NCBI GenBank assembly: GCA_915275065.1
Contig: CAJZGD010000126.1
Coordinates: 1 to 7,133 of the forward strand
Direction of reading: 5' to 3'
Length of the DNA stretch: 7,133 nt
Origin: an uncultured Corynebacterium sp.
GTDB taxonomy: Bacteria > Actinomycetota > Actinomycetes > Mycobacteriales > Mycobacteriaceae
In this document: positions 1-6,406 of the stretch, in pieces
Position numbering within the stretch: position 1 is the first letter of the stretch
How the letters are laid out: every line of letters begins with the position of its first letter
Notes under the pieces: model-generated
What the model was told of the DNA's origin: nothing
The model's database searches: none
What the model saw: only the letters and a program-made list of their open reading frames with translations
Program-made: the position numbers and the translations under genes

Positions 1-1240
1 CCCGCCGATGCCCCACCCCGAATCGTTCGGCGACGGCTTGTAGCATGGTGATTTGGTAGGGCCTACCAGCTATTTGCGTATCGACGCTCACAGTGTTGAG
101 GTCCTGCCGCCGAGTCCGCCGGCGAATCATCGCATACAATTCATCCTTCGTGGCATACTCTTCGACTGCGCGCGATGAATACCCAGCACCGGCACCAATC
201 CCGGGGAGGTTTGCGGCATCATCCAACAACCGGATTTCGTGCCCATTGGTGTAATAAATAATTGGCCGCAATCCAAATTGCTTCTCTAATTCGTCTGCAT
301 AATATTCCGCCTGTTGCCGGCCTGCGTCGATGGCTTTACCTGCACGTTTGGCCTCCACAATGGCGTAGGGCCGACCGTCATCACCGAAGAGCACATAGTC
401 GACAAAACCCTTGCCATCGGCCAAACAGAATTCCGTTTTGAGATTACCGCGCGCCACGCTGAAACCAGCTTCGGCCAAGGCGGGGTCGATGAGATCCCGA
501 CGCGTCTCGGCCTCGCTAATGGCAAAATTGCTGCTGGTGTCTATGCTGCCGGTGTTGGCAGCAATGTCGGCCCGAAGCTGCGCGAGCTCGGCTTCCAGCT
601 GGTCGCGGGCCCGGGCGAGTTCTTCGGTTTGCCCCTTGAAGGCGGCGATTTGGTCAAGGTGCGCCTTGCGTTCCTGCCGCCAGGTTTCTTCCCGCTCGGT
701 GAGTAGGAGTTTTGTGGTTTCGATTTCTTTGGCAGCCTTCTGGAGTTGCTGGTTGAGCTTAGCGATTTCCTGTTGGCTTCGTTGTCGCTGCTTGGGGGCG
801 TTGTAGACGATGCTGCGGTCGAAGGTGGGCAGCTTGGTGCGTTCCAGCGGCGGTCGGGCAACGTTGACTGCTGCCCACACGAGAATATCGAACAGTTGTC
901 CGACTGCCCGCACGGCCCGCTCCGGGTCGATGTGATCCGGGTTGTGGGCGGCATCGTTACCGAAACGCCGCAGCACATTCATTTTGTCGTGAATCCGCTG
1001 GTTGACACGATCCTTGAAGGATCGGTGGTTGAGTTTGTCATTGAGGTTCCAATCACTGACGCTACGCAGCCCATACGCTTCGACAATGTGATCGACCAGG
1101 CGTTCGAGCGTGAAGCGCGCTTCGATACCTGCCACCCGCGGGTTACTGACCGCCGACTGTTCCGCATTGCGGCAATGAATGAGCAGCTCCGGCCACACCC
1201 GACCAATGAATGCGAAGTTGGATGGCTGCGGCGTAATCAT
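1..1240 (-). CDS. hsdR: Type I restriction enzyme, R (endonuclease/translocase) subunit, N-terminal 413 residues; 3' end outside window
   Basis: HsdR is the DNA-cleaving and ATP-driven translocating subunit of a type I R-M complex and works only when bound to HsdM and HsdS. Seen here: residues about 10-125 resemble the DUF4145 domain, with GNDAAHNP at 94-101. Residues about 150-228 are a Gln/Glu/Lys-rich stretch that should form a coiled coil. A PD-(D/E)xK nuclease core follows, with D281 (FVDYVLF) and E296-A-K298 (IVEAKR), then an RQQAEYY segment matching the QxxxY motif of HsdR nucleases. RPYQITMLQAVAERF at 393-407 is the usual lead-in to the helicase; the Walker A motif must lie beyond the left edge. 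The ATG at 1240 has an AAAGGAA ribosome site just upstream. No stop interrupts the 413 codons. It starts 51 bases after hsdS, so it is probably cotranscribed with it. Family members of this layout are usually around 1000 residues or more, so over half is missing. Confidence 0.93.
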   Translation of the reverse strand, partial: MITPQPSNFAFIGRVWPELLIHCRNAEQSAVSNPRVAGIEARFTLERLVDHIVEAYGLRSVSDWNLNDKLNHRSFKDRVNQRIHDKMNVLRRFGNDAAHNPDHIDPERAVRAVGQLFDILVWAAVNVARPPLERTKLPTFDRSIVYNAPKQRQRSQQEIAKLNQQLQKAAKEIETTKLLLTEREETWRQERKAHLDQIAAFKGQTEELARARDQLEAELAQLRADIAANTGSIDTSSNFAISEAETRRDLIDPALAEAGFSVARGNLKTEFCLADGKGFVDYVLFGDDGRPYAIVEAKRAGKAIDAGRQQAEYYADELEKQFGLRPIIYYTNGHEIRLLDDAANLPGIGAGAGYSSRAVEEYATKDELYAMIRRRTRRQDLNTVSVDTQIAGRPYQITMLQAVAERFGVGHRR

Positions 1241-1291
1241 CGTATTCCTTTCACGCTAGTTGTACCCAAGCTTTTCGACGCCTAAAGTGGC

Positions 1292-2449
1292 CTAAAGCAG
1301 ACCCGCAAATGCCCGGTTAGCCAACGATTTTTGCAACTCTTGGAGGAGGGAAAGCTTGCGGTGGTAGAGATTCAATAAAGCTTCCACTAGCTCTAATGAT
1401 TGATCAATCTGCTCCAGGTCAACGCTCTTAAGCACTGGAACTTTCAATGACGCAATATAAGAAGCTGGGATACGCTTTTGACCTGCACTTCCACGCATAA
1501 AGTTTTCAGCAGGTTTCAGGAAAGACGGCTGCTTCAAAATCGCAGCAACCAGCAAAGGTGATAGACATACATCTTGATGCATGTGATTCTTATGGCGCAA
1601 AACATGAAATTCCGTTGAGCCATGCCCGATTTGGGTTGAGAGTTTTGCTATTGCCGATTTTCCATTCTCGAAGCAAGGAGTAATTTTAGCTAATAAAATA
1701 TCTCCGTTCTCAAAATATGTGTACCCTTTTTTATGCTTAGAGAATTGACTAGCAATTGGAGAAATGCCAAAAGTTTCGTCCAAATTTGCCATGGGCACAA
1801 AAGAAGTGGGGGCATTATCTGGAATATTCCGAGGTTGCCGAGGATTAATGTCGAAATATTCAGAAAGAGCTCGTAGCTCTACTGCTATCTTACTAGCCGT
1901 ACTAACTATTGAACTACGTAATTTCTTCACCTGTTCAATTTGATTTTGAACAGAAGAAATAGCCTTGGTTGTTTGACCAAGAATCTCTGCAATACGTTTC
2001 TGCTCCCCGAGAGGAGGGAGGGGAAACTCTATTTCCTGAAAAACCTTTGTTGGTAATGACCTTCTACGTGCAGTGGTACCACGTAATCGAGATTTATAAA
2101 TTGAAATAGCACGTGGACTCTTCAAGAATAATCCCAAAAATTCTGGCGTAACCTCATCACTCACAAGATCCCAAACCCCATAGGCAGGACTTACTAAAGC
2201 TTGGCTATATTTATCTTGAAAATCAAGCACCCCCTCATCAATTGGGAAACCAACAACTAGTTGCCCCTTAAAAACGATTCTGTAGATTGAGGTATCAAGG
2301 CTTGCAATTCGCTTTTTAAAACGGGTACCTTGTTCAACAAGTCCATCATGCATAGTAATTGACAAAATAGGGGCATCTAATTCACCCGCAGTCTTTTTAG
2401 GAGATGGTTTGAGCAATTCCCCCAGTTTCACCATTGGCCATTCACTCAT
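1292..2449 (-). CDS. hsdS: Type I restriction-modification specificity subunit S (385 aa)
   Basis: HsdS recognises the bipartite DNA target and holds two HsdM and two HsdR subunits. The protein has the standard two-repeat plan: target recognition domain 1 at about 1-143; a conserved segment PLPPLGEQKRIAEIL (144-158) followed by a helical spacer to about 187; target recognition domain 2 at about 195-335; and a C-terminal helical spacer at about 343-385. In TRD2, GDILLAKITPCFENGKSA (249-266) is a familiar HsdS pattern. The length is normal, with no frameshift or repeat tract. The ATG overlaps the hsdM stop by one base (TAATG) and a GGGGTG lies upstream, so translation is probably coupled to hsdM. 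Composition is unlike the neighbours: 1681-1740 has 16 G/C of 60, against 39 of 60 at 601-660 in hsdR. This fits exchange of the specificity gene. The target sequence cannot be predicted from this. Confidence 0.93.
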   Translation of the reverse strand: MSEWPMVKLGELLKPSPKKTAGELDAPILSITMHDGLVEQGTRFKKRIASLDTSIYRIVFKGQLVVGFPIDEGVLDFQDKYSQALVSPAYGVWDLVSDEVTPEFLGLFLKSPRAISIYKSRLRGTTARRRSLPTKVFQEIEFPLPPLGEQKRIAEILGQTTKAISSVQNQIEQVKKLRSSIVSTASKIAVELRALSEYFDINPRQPRNIPDNAPTSFVPMANLDETFGISPIASQFSKHKKGYTYFENGDILLAKITPCFENGKSAIAKLSTQIGHGSTEFHVLRHKNHMHQDVCLSPLLVAAILKQPSFLKPAENFMRGSAGQKRIPASYIASLKVPVLKSVDLEQIDQSLELVEALLNLYHRKLSLLQELQKSLANRAFAGLL

Positions 2450-3213
2450 TAGAATGCACCCCCTAACAATCCGCTAACAGTGGATAATGCTTCGGTGATT
2501 TCTCCGTCTAGTTGGGTGATCTCGTTGAGAATTTCCCTGGGGTCTCGGGTGTCTTCGTCCTCGAATACGATTTCTTTGTACCGGTTCATCGATAGCTCGT
2601 AGTCGGTGGCGCGGATATCATCTATGCCCACGGTGAAGCTTTGCTCCGTGCGGGCCCGGCCAGGTTCCGTGGTAGTTCGATTACGGAACCTAGCCAGCAG
2701 GTCGGGGAGATTATTCTTCGCCAATTGTTCATCAGTCAATTGGATAGGGGCAGGATCTTCAAACTGGTTTTCAGCAGTAATAGGCTCGTGGGGTGTCGGG
2801 CCCAATAGGTTCTCGGGAAGCAGCGGGGTGCGTTTGTCGTCGAGGCTTCGGCCGTCGGCAAGCATGTCATAAAACCACACCTCATCGGTACCACCGGAAT
2901 CGGTCTTCGTAAAACACAGAACCGCAGTTGACACACCAGAGTAGGGTTTGAATACGCCTGAGGGGAGTTTGATGACGGCGTCGAGTTTCTGGTTTTCCAC
3001 CAACTCTTTCCGCAAGACTTTATGGGCTTTGGTGGAACCAAACAACACGCCTTCAGGAACGATTACCGCGGCACGCCCGCCAACTTTCAGCAAGGTAAGG
3101 AACCTGGCGAGGAATAACAGTTCGGTTTTCTTCGTGTTCGCCAGCTTACGGATGACAAGATCAACCCGCTCAGCATCCAGGCTGCCTGAGAAAGGCGGGT
3201 TAGCCAGGATCAC
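2449..3213 (-). CDS. hsdM: Type I DNA methyltransferase subunit M, C-terminal part (catalytic NPPF motif), out of frame with the N-terminal part
   Basis: This is the remainder of HsdM after the poly-G frameshift. It holds catalytic motif IV, ANPPFSG (residues 4-10 from the GTG), which positions and flips the target adenine, followed by the rest of the methylase fold (GGRAAVIVPEGVLFGS, then STAVLCFTKTD). The C-terminal region YELSMNRYKEIVFED and a final helix are typical of the part of HsdM that contacts HsdS. The GTG at 3213 overlaps the TGA that ends the N-terminal part (GTGA), so reinitiation is possible on paper. The fragment would have no SAM-binding motif and no clear ribosome site of its own, so I read this as the separated half of one gene and not as an independent gene. 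Its stop overlaps the hsdS start (TAATG). Confidence 0.85.
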   Translation of the reverse strand: MILANPPFSGSLDAERVDLVIRKLANTKKTELLFLARFLTLLKVGGRAAVIVPEGVLFGSTKAHKVLRKELVENQKLDAVIKLPSGVFKPYSGVSTAVLCFTKTDSGGTDEVWFYDMLADGRSLDDKRTPLLPENLLGPTPHEPITAENQFEDPAPIQLTDEQLAKNNLPDLLARFRNRTTTEPGRARTEQSFTVGIDDIRATDYELSMNRYKEIVFEDEDTRDPREILNEITQLDGEITEALSTVSGLLGGAF

Positions 3214-4025
3214 ATCATATAAGTCGCCCCCCCCCCGCTCATTTCGGGAAATTCACCCAGGGAGTCCCGGTAGGAAATATTGGGCTTTTCAAACCCATGC
3301 ATGTAGCTGTTCATGGCGGCAATGCGCACCATGGACCGGTCGAAATCATAGCCAGTGAACGTGTCACGGTAGAACCGTTCCCGCTCATTAGTGTTGTAAA
3401 GGTCTTCCCGGTAGGTGCGTTTCATCCACTCGGAAGCGTTAATAAGAAACCCCGCGGTGCCGCAGGCCGGGTCGATGATCCGCTCGCCTAGCTTTGGTGC
3501 CATGAGCTCGACCAGCAGGTCGATGATGTGCTGGGGTGTGCGGAACTGGCCGTTCGTACCAGAGGTTGCCAGCTTGGACAGCATGTATTCGTACAGGTCA
3601 CCGGTAATGTCCCGGTTTTTGATGTCTAGGTCGTTAATCAGCTCCATGGTTTTCCGCAGGGTTGATGGGCTGCTGATCCCGAACGAAGCATCCTGGAACA
3701 AGGCTGCTAGGGTGCCGGTGCCCATGGTTTTTAGGAATGGGAACACGCGGGTTGCCATGGTGTTGTGCAGTTCGGTGGGATCGCCGATCTGCATGAGGTT
3801 CTTCCAGCGCAGGTCTTCTTGCTCTGTGGTGAAGATGATTTCCTCGTCATGGATGGGCACGCCGAGGAGTTTCTTCTGATCCAACTCGTTTTGGCGCTCG
3901 TCTAGTTGGCGGATGAATAGGAGGTAAGTGAATTGCTCGATCACATCCATCGGATTAGAAATCCCACCCGACCAGAATGTGTCCCATACTCTGTCTACCT
4001 GGTTTTTCAACGAACCGGTAATCAC
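3210..4025 (-). CDS. hsdM: Type I DNA methyltransferase subunit M, N-terminal part (271 aa), truncated by poly-G frameshift
   Basis: HsdM makes N6-methyladenine from S-adenosylmethionine and is needed for both modification and restriction. This part carries the helical N-terminal HsdM domain (about 1-140), the conserved segment GQFRTPQHII (159-168), and the SAM-binding motif DPACGTAGF (185-193). At SGGG (263-266) the frame enters a run of ten G, then reads ATYMM and stops at TGA. The true continuation, GDLYDVILANPPF, is in another frame. With 11 G the two parts join into 525 residues and with 8 G into 524, normal for HsdM; nine or ten G give early stops. The start is GTG at 4025, with GAGGAT about ten bases upstream and no in-frame ATG before it. 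It is the first gene of the hsd operon. As written the product lacks the catalytic motif and should be inactive. A homopolymer sequencing error is the main alternative to phase variation. Confidence 0.9.
   Translation of the reverse strand: MITGSLKNQVDRVWDTFWSGGISNPMDVIEQFTYLLFIRQLDERQNELDQKKLLGVPIHDEEIIFTTEQEDLRWKNLMQIGDPTELHNTMATRVFPFLKTMGTGTLAALFQDASFGISSPSTLRKTMELINDLDIKNRDITGDLYEYMLSKLATSGTNGQFRTPQHIIDLLVELMAPKLGERIIDPACGTAGFLINASEWMKRTYREDLYNTNERERFYRDTFTGYDFDRSMVRIAAMNSYMHGFEKPNISYRDSLGEFPEMSGGGATYMM
3227..3236 (-). repeat. Homopolymer G10 tract inside hsdM (C10 on the plus strand); candidate phase-variation switch
   Basis: Ten consecutive C on the plus strand read as ten G in hsdM, the longest homopolymer I see in the window. 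It encodes the glycines just before GDLYDVILANPPF. The hsdM frame is continuous only when the tract is 3n+2 long, such as 8 or 11; ten gives a stop after five more codons. Slipped-strand mispairing at G tracts of this length is an established cause of phase variation, including in some type I methylase genes. The sequence shows the OFF length; that it varies in the population is an inference. Confidence 0.8.
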
Positions 4026-4405
4026 ATCCGCACCATCCTCATAACAGTATTTACAGCGATAAACACTAATTCTCCCACATTTTGGCGAGACTGGTATACG
4101 TTAGGCTTCAATAGTCATCAGGCATGGTGAAGATATCATCGTTTAACTGTGGCAGTACGGCCATCGGTGCGTAATGCGACCTCATGAGCTGCAGCGTCGG
4201 CATTGCGTGTTCTCACAATGCTGACCACATCATGGACTTCATGGATTGGTGAAGTGACTGATGTTCATGTGCTGAGTGCTGCGATCGTGGTGTAAAGAAC
4301 ATCAAGAGCATTCAGAGCAGAATCGGCAGGACCAATGGGGGCCTAGGAATCCTTATGTTGGGAAACATGGATCCGTTCTTGCTCCTCCTTCGGTTTTCGG
4401 GAGGG
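4026..4405. other. 380-base gene-poor stretch between hsdM and the replication-like gene; possible decayed reading frame
   Basis: No intact gene is supported. On the minus strand, 4342 down to 4136 reads as one frame interrupted by a TGA in the middle. The halves look protein-like (PADSALNALDVLYTTIAALS, then DVVSIVRTRNADAAAHEVAL) but have no start and no family I recognise. An overlapping minus frame ends MAVLPQLNDDIFTMPDDY at 4108, and only one of the two could ever have been coding. The hsd operon promoter should lie in the part nearest 4026, but I found no convincing -35/-10 pair. A weak five-base-arm hairpin (CCTCC/GGAGG, 4385-4405) lies just past the stop of the next gene and has no U-run. 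Confidence 0.35.
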
Positions 4406-5410
4406 TTAGACGGGGTAAGCGAGCGCCAGTGGTTGGTGTTTGGTTGGTTTGGGTTGGCCTAGTTTAGCGATTCGCTCCCGGATCTCTGGTGGCGGTGGCC
4501 GATGCTGCGGTTTCTCTTGCACTGGGAGTATTGGTGGCGGGCCGTCATGACTACAGCGGATAAGTAGGCATTTGCCGGACTCGTCCCGGGTTTCTGCAAG
4601 ACCCCTCTCATCACAGTATGTACATGCAGTAATCTTGTTTCGCTGTTCTTGTTTTACTACTAAGGCTTGTTGGGTAAACCATAACCTTACCTGACCACAC
4701 GCCCAACAAGGCGGCACCTTCCCTCTAGGCAAGCCCGCATGTTTACGACACCTTGGGTCATCCATAGTCGACCAATCCGCCGGAGACTGGCCACAAACAG
4801 CAGGTAGGGGGCCAGGCTTCGGCGGGTTCGTGGTTACTGGAGGCTTCAGTTTTAGTTGGGCTGTAGGTGCGGTTGCTGGAGTAGGCGCAGCTGCTGAGTC
4901 AGGTGCAGGAGACGTGAAGGTTGACACAGGTTCCGCTGCCAATACGGGTAACGTGTCGACCTCTGGGGCATGGGTTGCTGAATTGCAGTGTGCTGGCGTG
5001 TTATCAGAAACATCCGGTGTGTCAGGTCCACCTGGGTTCTGCGACTTATCGGGTGGTAGTTCTGTCCAGCCTGTGGTTTTCTCTCGGTGTTTGATGACTC
5101 GATCATGGCCGCGTTTCCGCCGTTTTTCTACTTCTTCCCGGGTGGCGGCGTTATTCCAATCGGTGAAATCATGAAACCAATACCCTAATTGGCCATCACA
5201 CTCGCCTCTTTCCCACAAACCAGCTGCCACCAGCCTATCGGCATCACGTTTCCTGCCCCGCAGTAACCGAAGGCATTGGTGGGGTACAAAACCATCCGTT
5301 AACTGGAACCCCACCCACGATAAGGCTCTCACCCATAAAGCAAGAGCGCCATCACTACAGTTCAAGACTTTCGGGTGAGCCCAAAAATGATCATCAAGAC
5401 GAGTAAACAC
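4406..5410 (-). CDS. Phage replication-type protein with N-terminal winged-helix-like region and C-terminal cysteine cluster (334 aa from GTG)
   Basis: From the GTG at 5410 the N-terminus reads FTRLDDHFWAHPKV, then ALALWVRALSWVG, LTDGFVP, ADRLVAAGLWE and GYWFHDFTDW. I recall this pattern from actinobacterial prophage proteins annotated as helix-turn-helix or replication-initiation-like. Residues about 90-110 are very basic (EKRRKRGHDRVIKHREK). About 115-205 is a Pro/Ala/Thr-rich linker. The C-terminus has CWAC (235-238), CTYC (263-266), C281, C286 and H288, likely binding zinc. An upstream ATG at 5548 would add 46 residues (380 aa), but it has no ribosome site and the extra part lacks family character. 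The GTG has GGAG five bases upstream, and a promoter-like TTGACA...TACAAA lies in between, so I prefer the GTG. It faces the two repressor-like genes across a dyad-rich gap, as an early phage gene would. Its exact role is unproven. Confidence 0.75.
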   Translation of the reverse strand: MFTRLDDHFWAHPKVLNCSDGALALWVRALSWVGFQLTDGFVPHQCLRLLRGRKRDADRLVAAGLWERGECDGQLGYWFHDFTDWNNAATREEVEKRRKRGHDRVIKHREKTTGWTELPPDKSQNPGGPDTPDVSDNTPAHCNSATHAPEVDTLPVLAAEPVSTFTSPAPDSAAAPTPATAPTAQLKLKPPVTTNPPKPGPLPAVCGQSPADWSTMDDPRCRKHAGLPRGKVPPCWACGQVRLWFTQQALVVKQEQRNKITACTYCDERGLAETRDESGKCLLIRCSHDGPPPILPVQEKPQHRPPPPEIRERIAKLGQPKPTKHQPLALAYPV

Positions 5411-5445
5411 ACAAACTCCAAAAGATCGAGGGTTGTTAATTACCA

Positions 5446-5473
5446 TTTGTACCAGCATCACGCAGCTTGTCAA
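5446..5473 (-). promoter_or_regulatory. Candidate sigma70-type promoter for the replication-like gene
   Basis: On the minus strand a perfect -35 TTGACA (5473-5468) is followed after 16 bases by TACAAA (5451-5446). Transcription would start near 5440, about 30 bases before the GTG at 5410, which has its own GGAG site. This supports the shorter protein. The -10 matches only in part and the spacer is one base short of ideal. Confidence 0.4.
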
Positions 5474-5590
5474 CCATATACCCCTAAAAGTTGTTTTTAA
5501 TGCGTTGATATCCAACATTATCGCAATTTCAAAATGATAATCTTTCATTGCTAGCCCAGTTAGCTACTGACTACCTCTTCCCCTCCTATA

Positions 5591-5625
5591 GGTTCTAGGT
5601 ATTGGTTCTAGGTTCTAGGACCAAT
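5591..5625. promoter_or_regulatory. Triple GGTTCTAGG repeat with 25-bp dyad; candidate operator or iteron
   Basis: GGTTCTAGG occurs three times (5591-5599, 5604-5612, 5611-5619; the last two share GG). The region 5601-5625 is also a dyad: ATTGGT, one base, CTAG, three bases, CTAG, one base, ACCAAT, with every arm position symmetrical. It lies between the replication-like gene and the divergent regulator genes. Repeats with symmetry in this position are typical of repressor operators; short direct repeats beside a replication-type gene could also be iterons. Confidence 0.5.
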
Positions 5626-5626
5626 C

Positions 5627-5643
5627 ATGTAACACCGTTACAT
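5627..5643. promoter_or_regulatory. 17-bp perfect dyad ATGTAAC-N3-GTTACAT; candidate operator
   Basis: Seven-base perfect inverted arms surround a three-base centre (ACC). It starts one base after the end of the 25-bp dyad. An isolated half-site GTTACA recurs at 5697-5702, closer to the first regulator gene. Size and symmetry suit a dimeric helix-turn-helix regulator, plausibly the product of the gene at 5768 or 6080. No clear -35/-10 pair could be assigned for the plus-strand genes. Apart from these sites, the candidate promoter and a possible seven-codon frame at 5737-5760, I see nothing more in 5411-5767. Confidence 0.5.
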
Positions 5644-5767
5644 TCCAAGATTCACCTGCTTTGAAATGCACTTTTATGTTATTTTCAGGTCTGCCGGTTA
5701 CACAATGGATTAGACAAGAGAACGCTTAGTGGAACAATGAGCGACCAGAAAAAGGCATAATGAATCC

Positions 5768-6064
5768 ATGGATATGAAGGAGTGGATTGCAAGTCTTCCT
5801 GGTTCGCCACGCCCTACTCCCGCTGCGAAAGCCGCTGGAATCGACCCCAGCACTATCAGCCGTCAACTCAAACGCGGCAGGCTCTCAGCAGAAAACGTGA
5901 TTATCCTCTGCCGGTGTTTCGGAAAATCCCCCCTTGATGGTTTAGCCGAAACTGGATACATCCTTCACACCGATATCGAGGGTGTGAGCGTTGATGAAGC
6001 TCTAGAAATAGCGACCAATAAACAAATCAGGGATGAGGTTATTCGGCGCATCAAAGTCGACTAG
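5768..6064 (+). CDS. Small helix-turn-helix regulator, phage repressor-like (98 aa), first of a tandem pair
   Basis: The protein has a clear helix-turn-helix at about 17-37 (TPAAKAAGIDPSTISRQL), where the second helix PSTISRQLK would read DNA. It is followed by LSAENVIILCRCFGKSPLDGLAETGYI (39-65, broken here only by my reading), a segment I recall from actinobacterial prophage repressor-like proteins, and a C-terminal EALEIATNKQI. There is no membrane or catalytic motif. The ATG at 5768 has AAAAAGG about 12 bases upstream, a weakly spaced site. The gene diverges from the phage replication-type gene, with dyad operators in between, which fits a lysogeny-type repressor or its antagonist. About 55% identical in a gapless alignment to its downstream neighbour of the same length. 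The DNA-binding role is secure from sequence; the targets are inferred. Confidence 0.85.
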   Translation: MDMKEWIASLPGSPRPTPAAKAAGIDPSTISRQLKRGRLSAENVIILCRCFGKSPLDGLAETGYILHTDIEGVSVDEALEIATNKQIRDEVIRRIKVD

Positions 6065-6079
6065 AGCATAATTTTCTTC

Positions 6080-6376
6080 ATGGATGCGCGAAAATGGTTC
6101 ACACAACTTCCTGGTTCTCCATCAATTACGTGGGCTTCAGATGCTTCTGGGATTTCCCAGACAACGATTAGCCTGCAGCTGAAGCATAACCAGCTCTCAG
6201 CAGGGAATGTCATAAAATTGTGCCAGGCTTTCGGTAAATCTCCGATCGATGGCCTCGTCGAAACCGGATATATAGTTCCCTCGGACTTCGATGGAGCTGG
6301 AGTAATCGCAGCGCTGCAACAGGCTACTAATCAGCAAATCATTACTGAAGCAGGACGTCGTATGGAGCCTGACTAA
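6080..6376 (+). CDS. Small helix-turn-helix regulator, phage repressor-like (98 aa), second of a tandem pair
   Basis: Same length and plan as the preceding gene: WFTQLPGSPS at the start, helix-turn-helix at about 17-37 (ASDASGISQTTISLQLK), NVIKLCQAFGKSPIDGL in the middle, and AALQQATNQQI at the end. By hand, 54 of 98 positions match the first protein. The conserved core is strong (TIS, QLK, GKSP, ETGY), but exposed recognition-helix positions differ (DPS to SQT at 26-28, R to L at 32, RGR to HNQ at 36-38), so the two may bind different sites. It begins 15 bases after the first stop, without an obvious ribosome site, so translation may depend on the upstream gene. This is an old tandem duplication with both copies intact. 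Confidence 0.83.
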   Translation: MDARKWFTQLPGSPSITWASDASGISQTTISLQLKHNQLSAGNVIKLCQAFGKSPIDGLVETGYIVPSDFDGAGVIAALQQATNQQIITEAGRRMEPD

Positions 6377-6406
6377 AACTATCTAAGTCAAAAATTTCAG
6401 CGTTGT

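Noticed and set aside
541..978. Minus-strand open frame of 145 codons
   Set aside because: A shifted frame of hsdR; Ser/Pro/Arg-rich composition typical of a shadow in GC-rich coding DNA.
746..1285. Long open frame on the plus strand (179 codons) opposite hsdR
   Set aside because: Antisense to a well-supported HsdR with domain motifs; no family character and no ribosome site.
4276..4467. Plus-strand 63-codon frame
   Set aside because: Runs into the 3' end of the minus-strand gene, ends in a low-complexity Val/Trp/Gly stretch, and has no ribosome site.
4830..5174. Plus-strand open frame over the Pro/Ala linker of the replication-type gene
   Set aside because: Low-complexity antisense of the linker; no start signal.
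5584..5589. Strong AGGAGG on the minus strand
   Set aside because: No start codon at usable distance; the ATG at 5548 is about 35 bases away.
5661..5689. TTGAAA as a -35 for the regulator genes
   Set aside because: No acceptable -10 hexamer at 16-18 bases.
5737..5760. Seven-codon frame (MSDQKKA) with GGA upstream, just before the first regulator
   Set aside because: Could be a leader peptide, but too short to separate from chance and no attenuator hairpin is visible.
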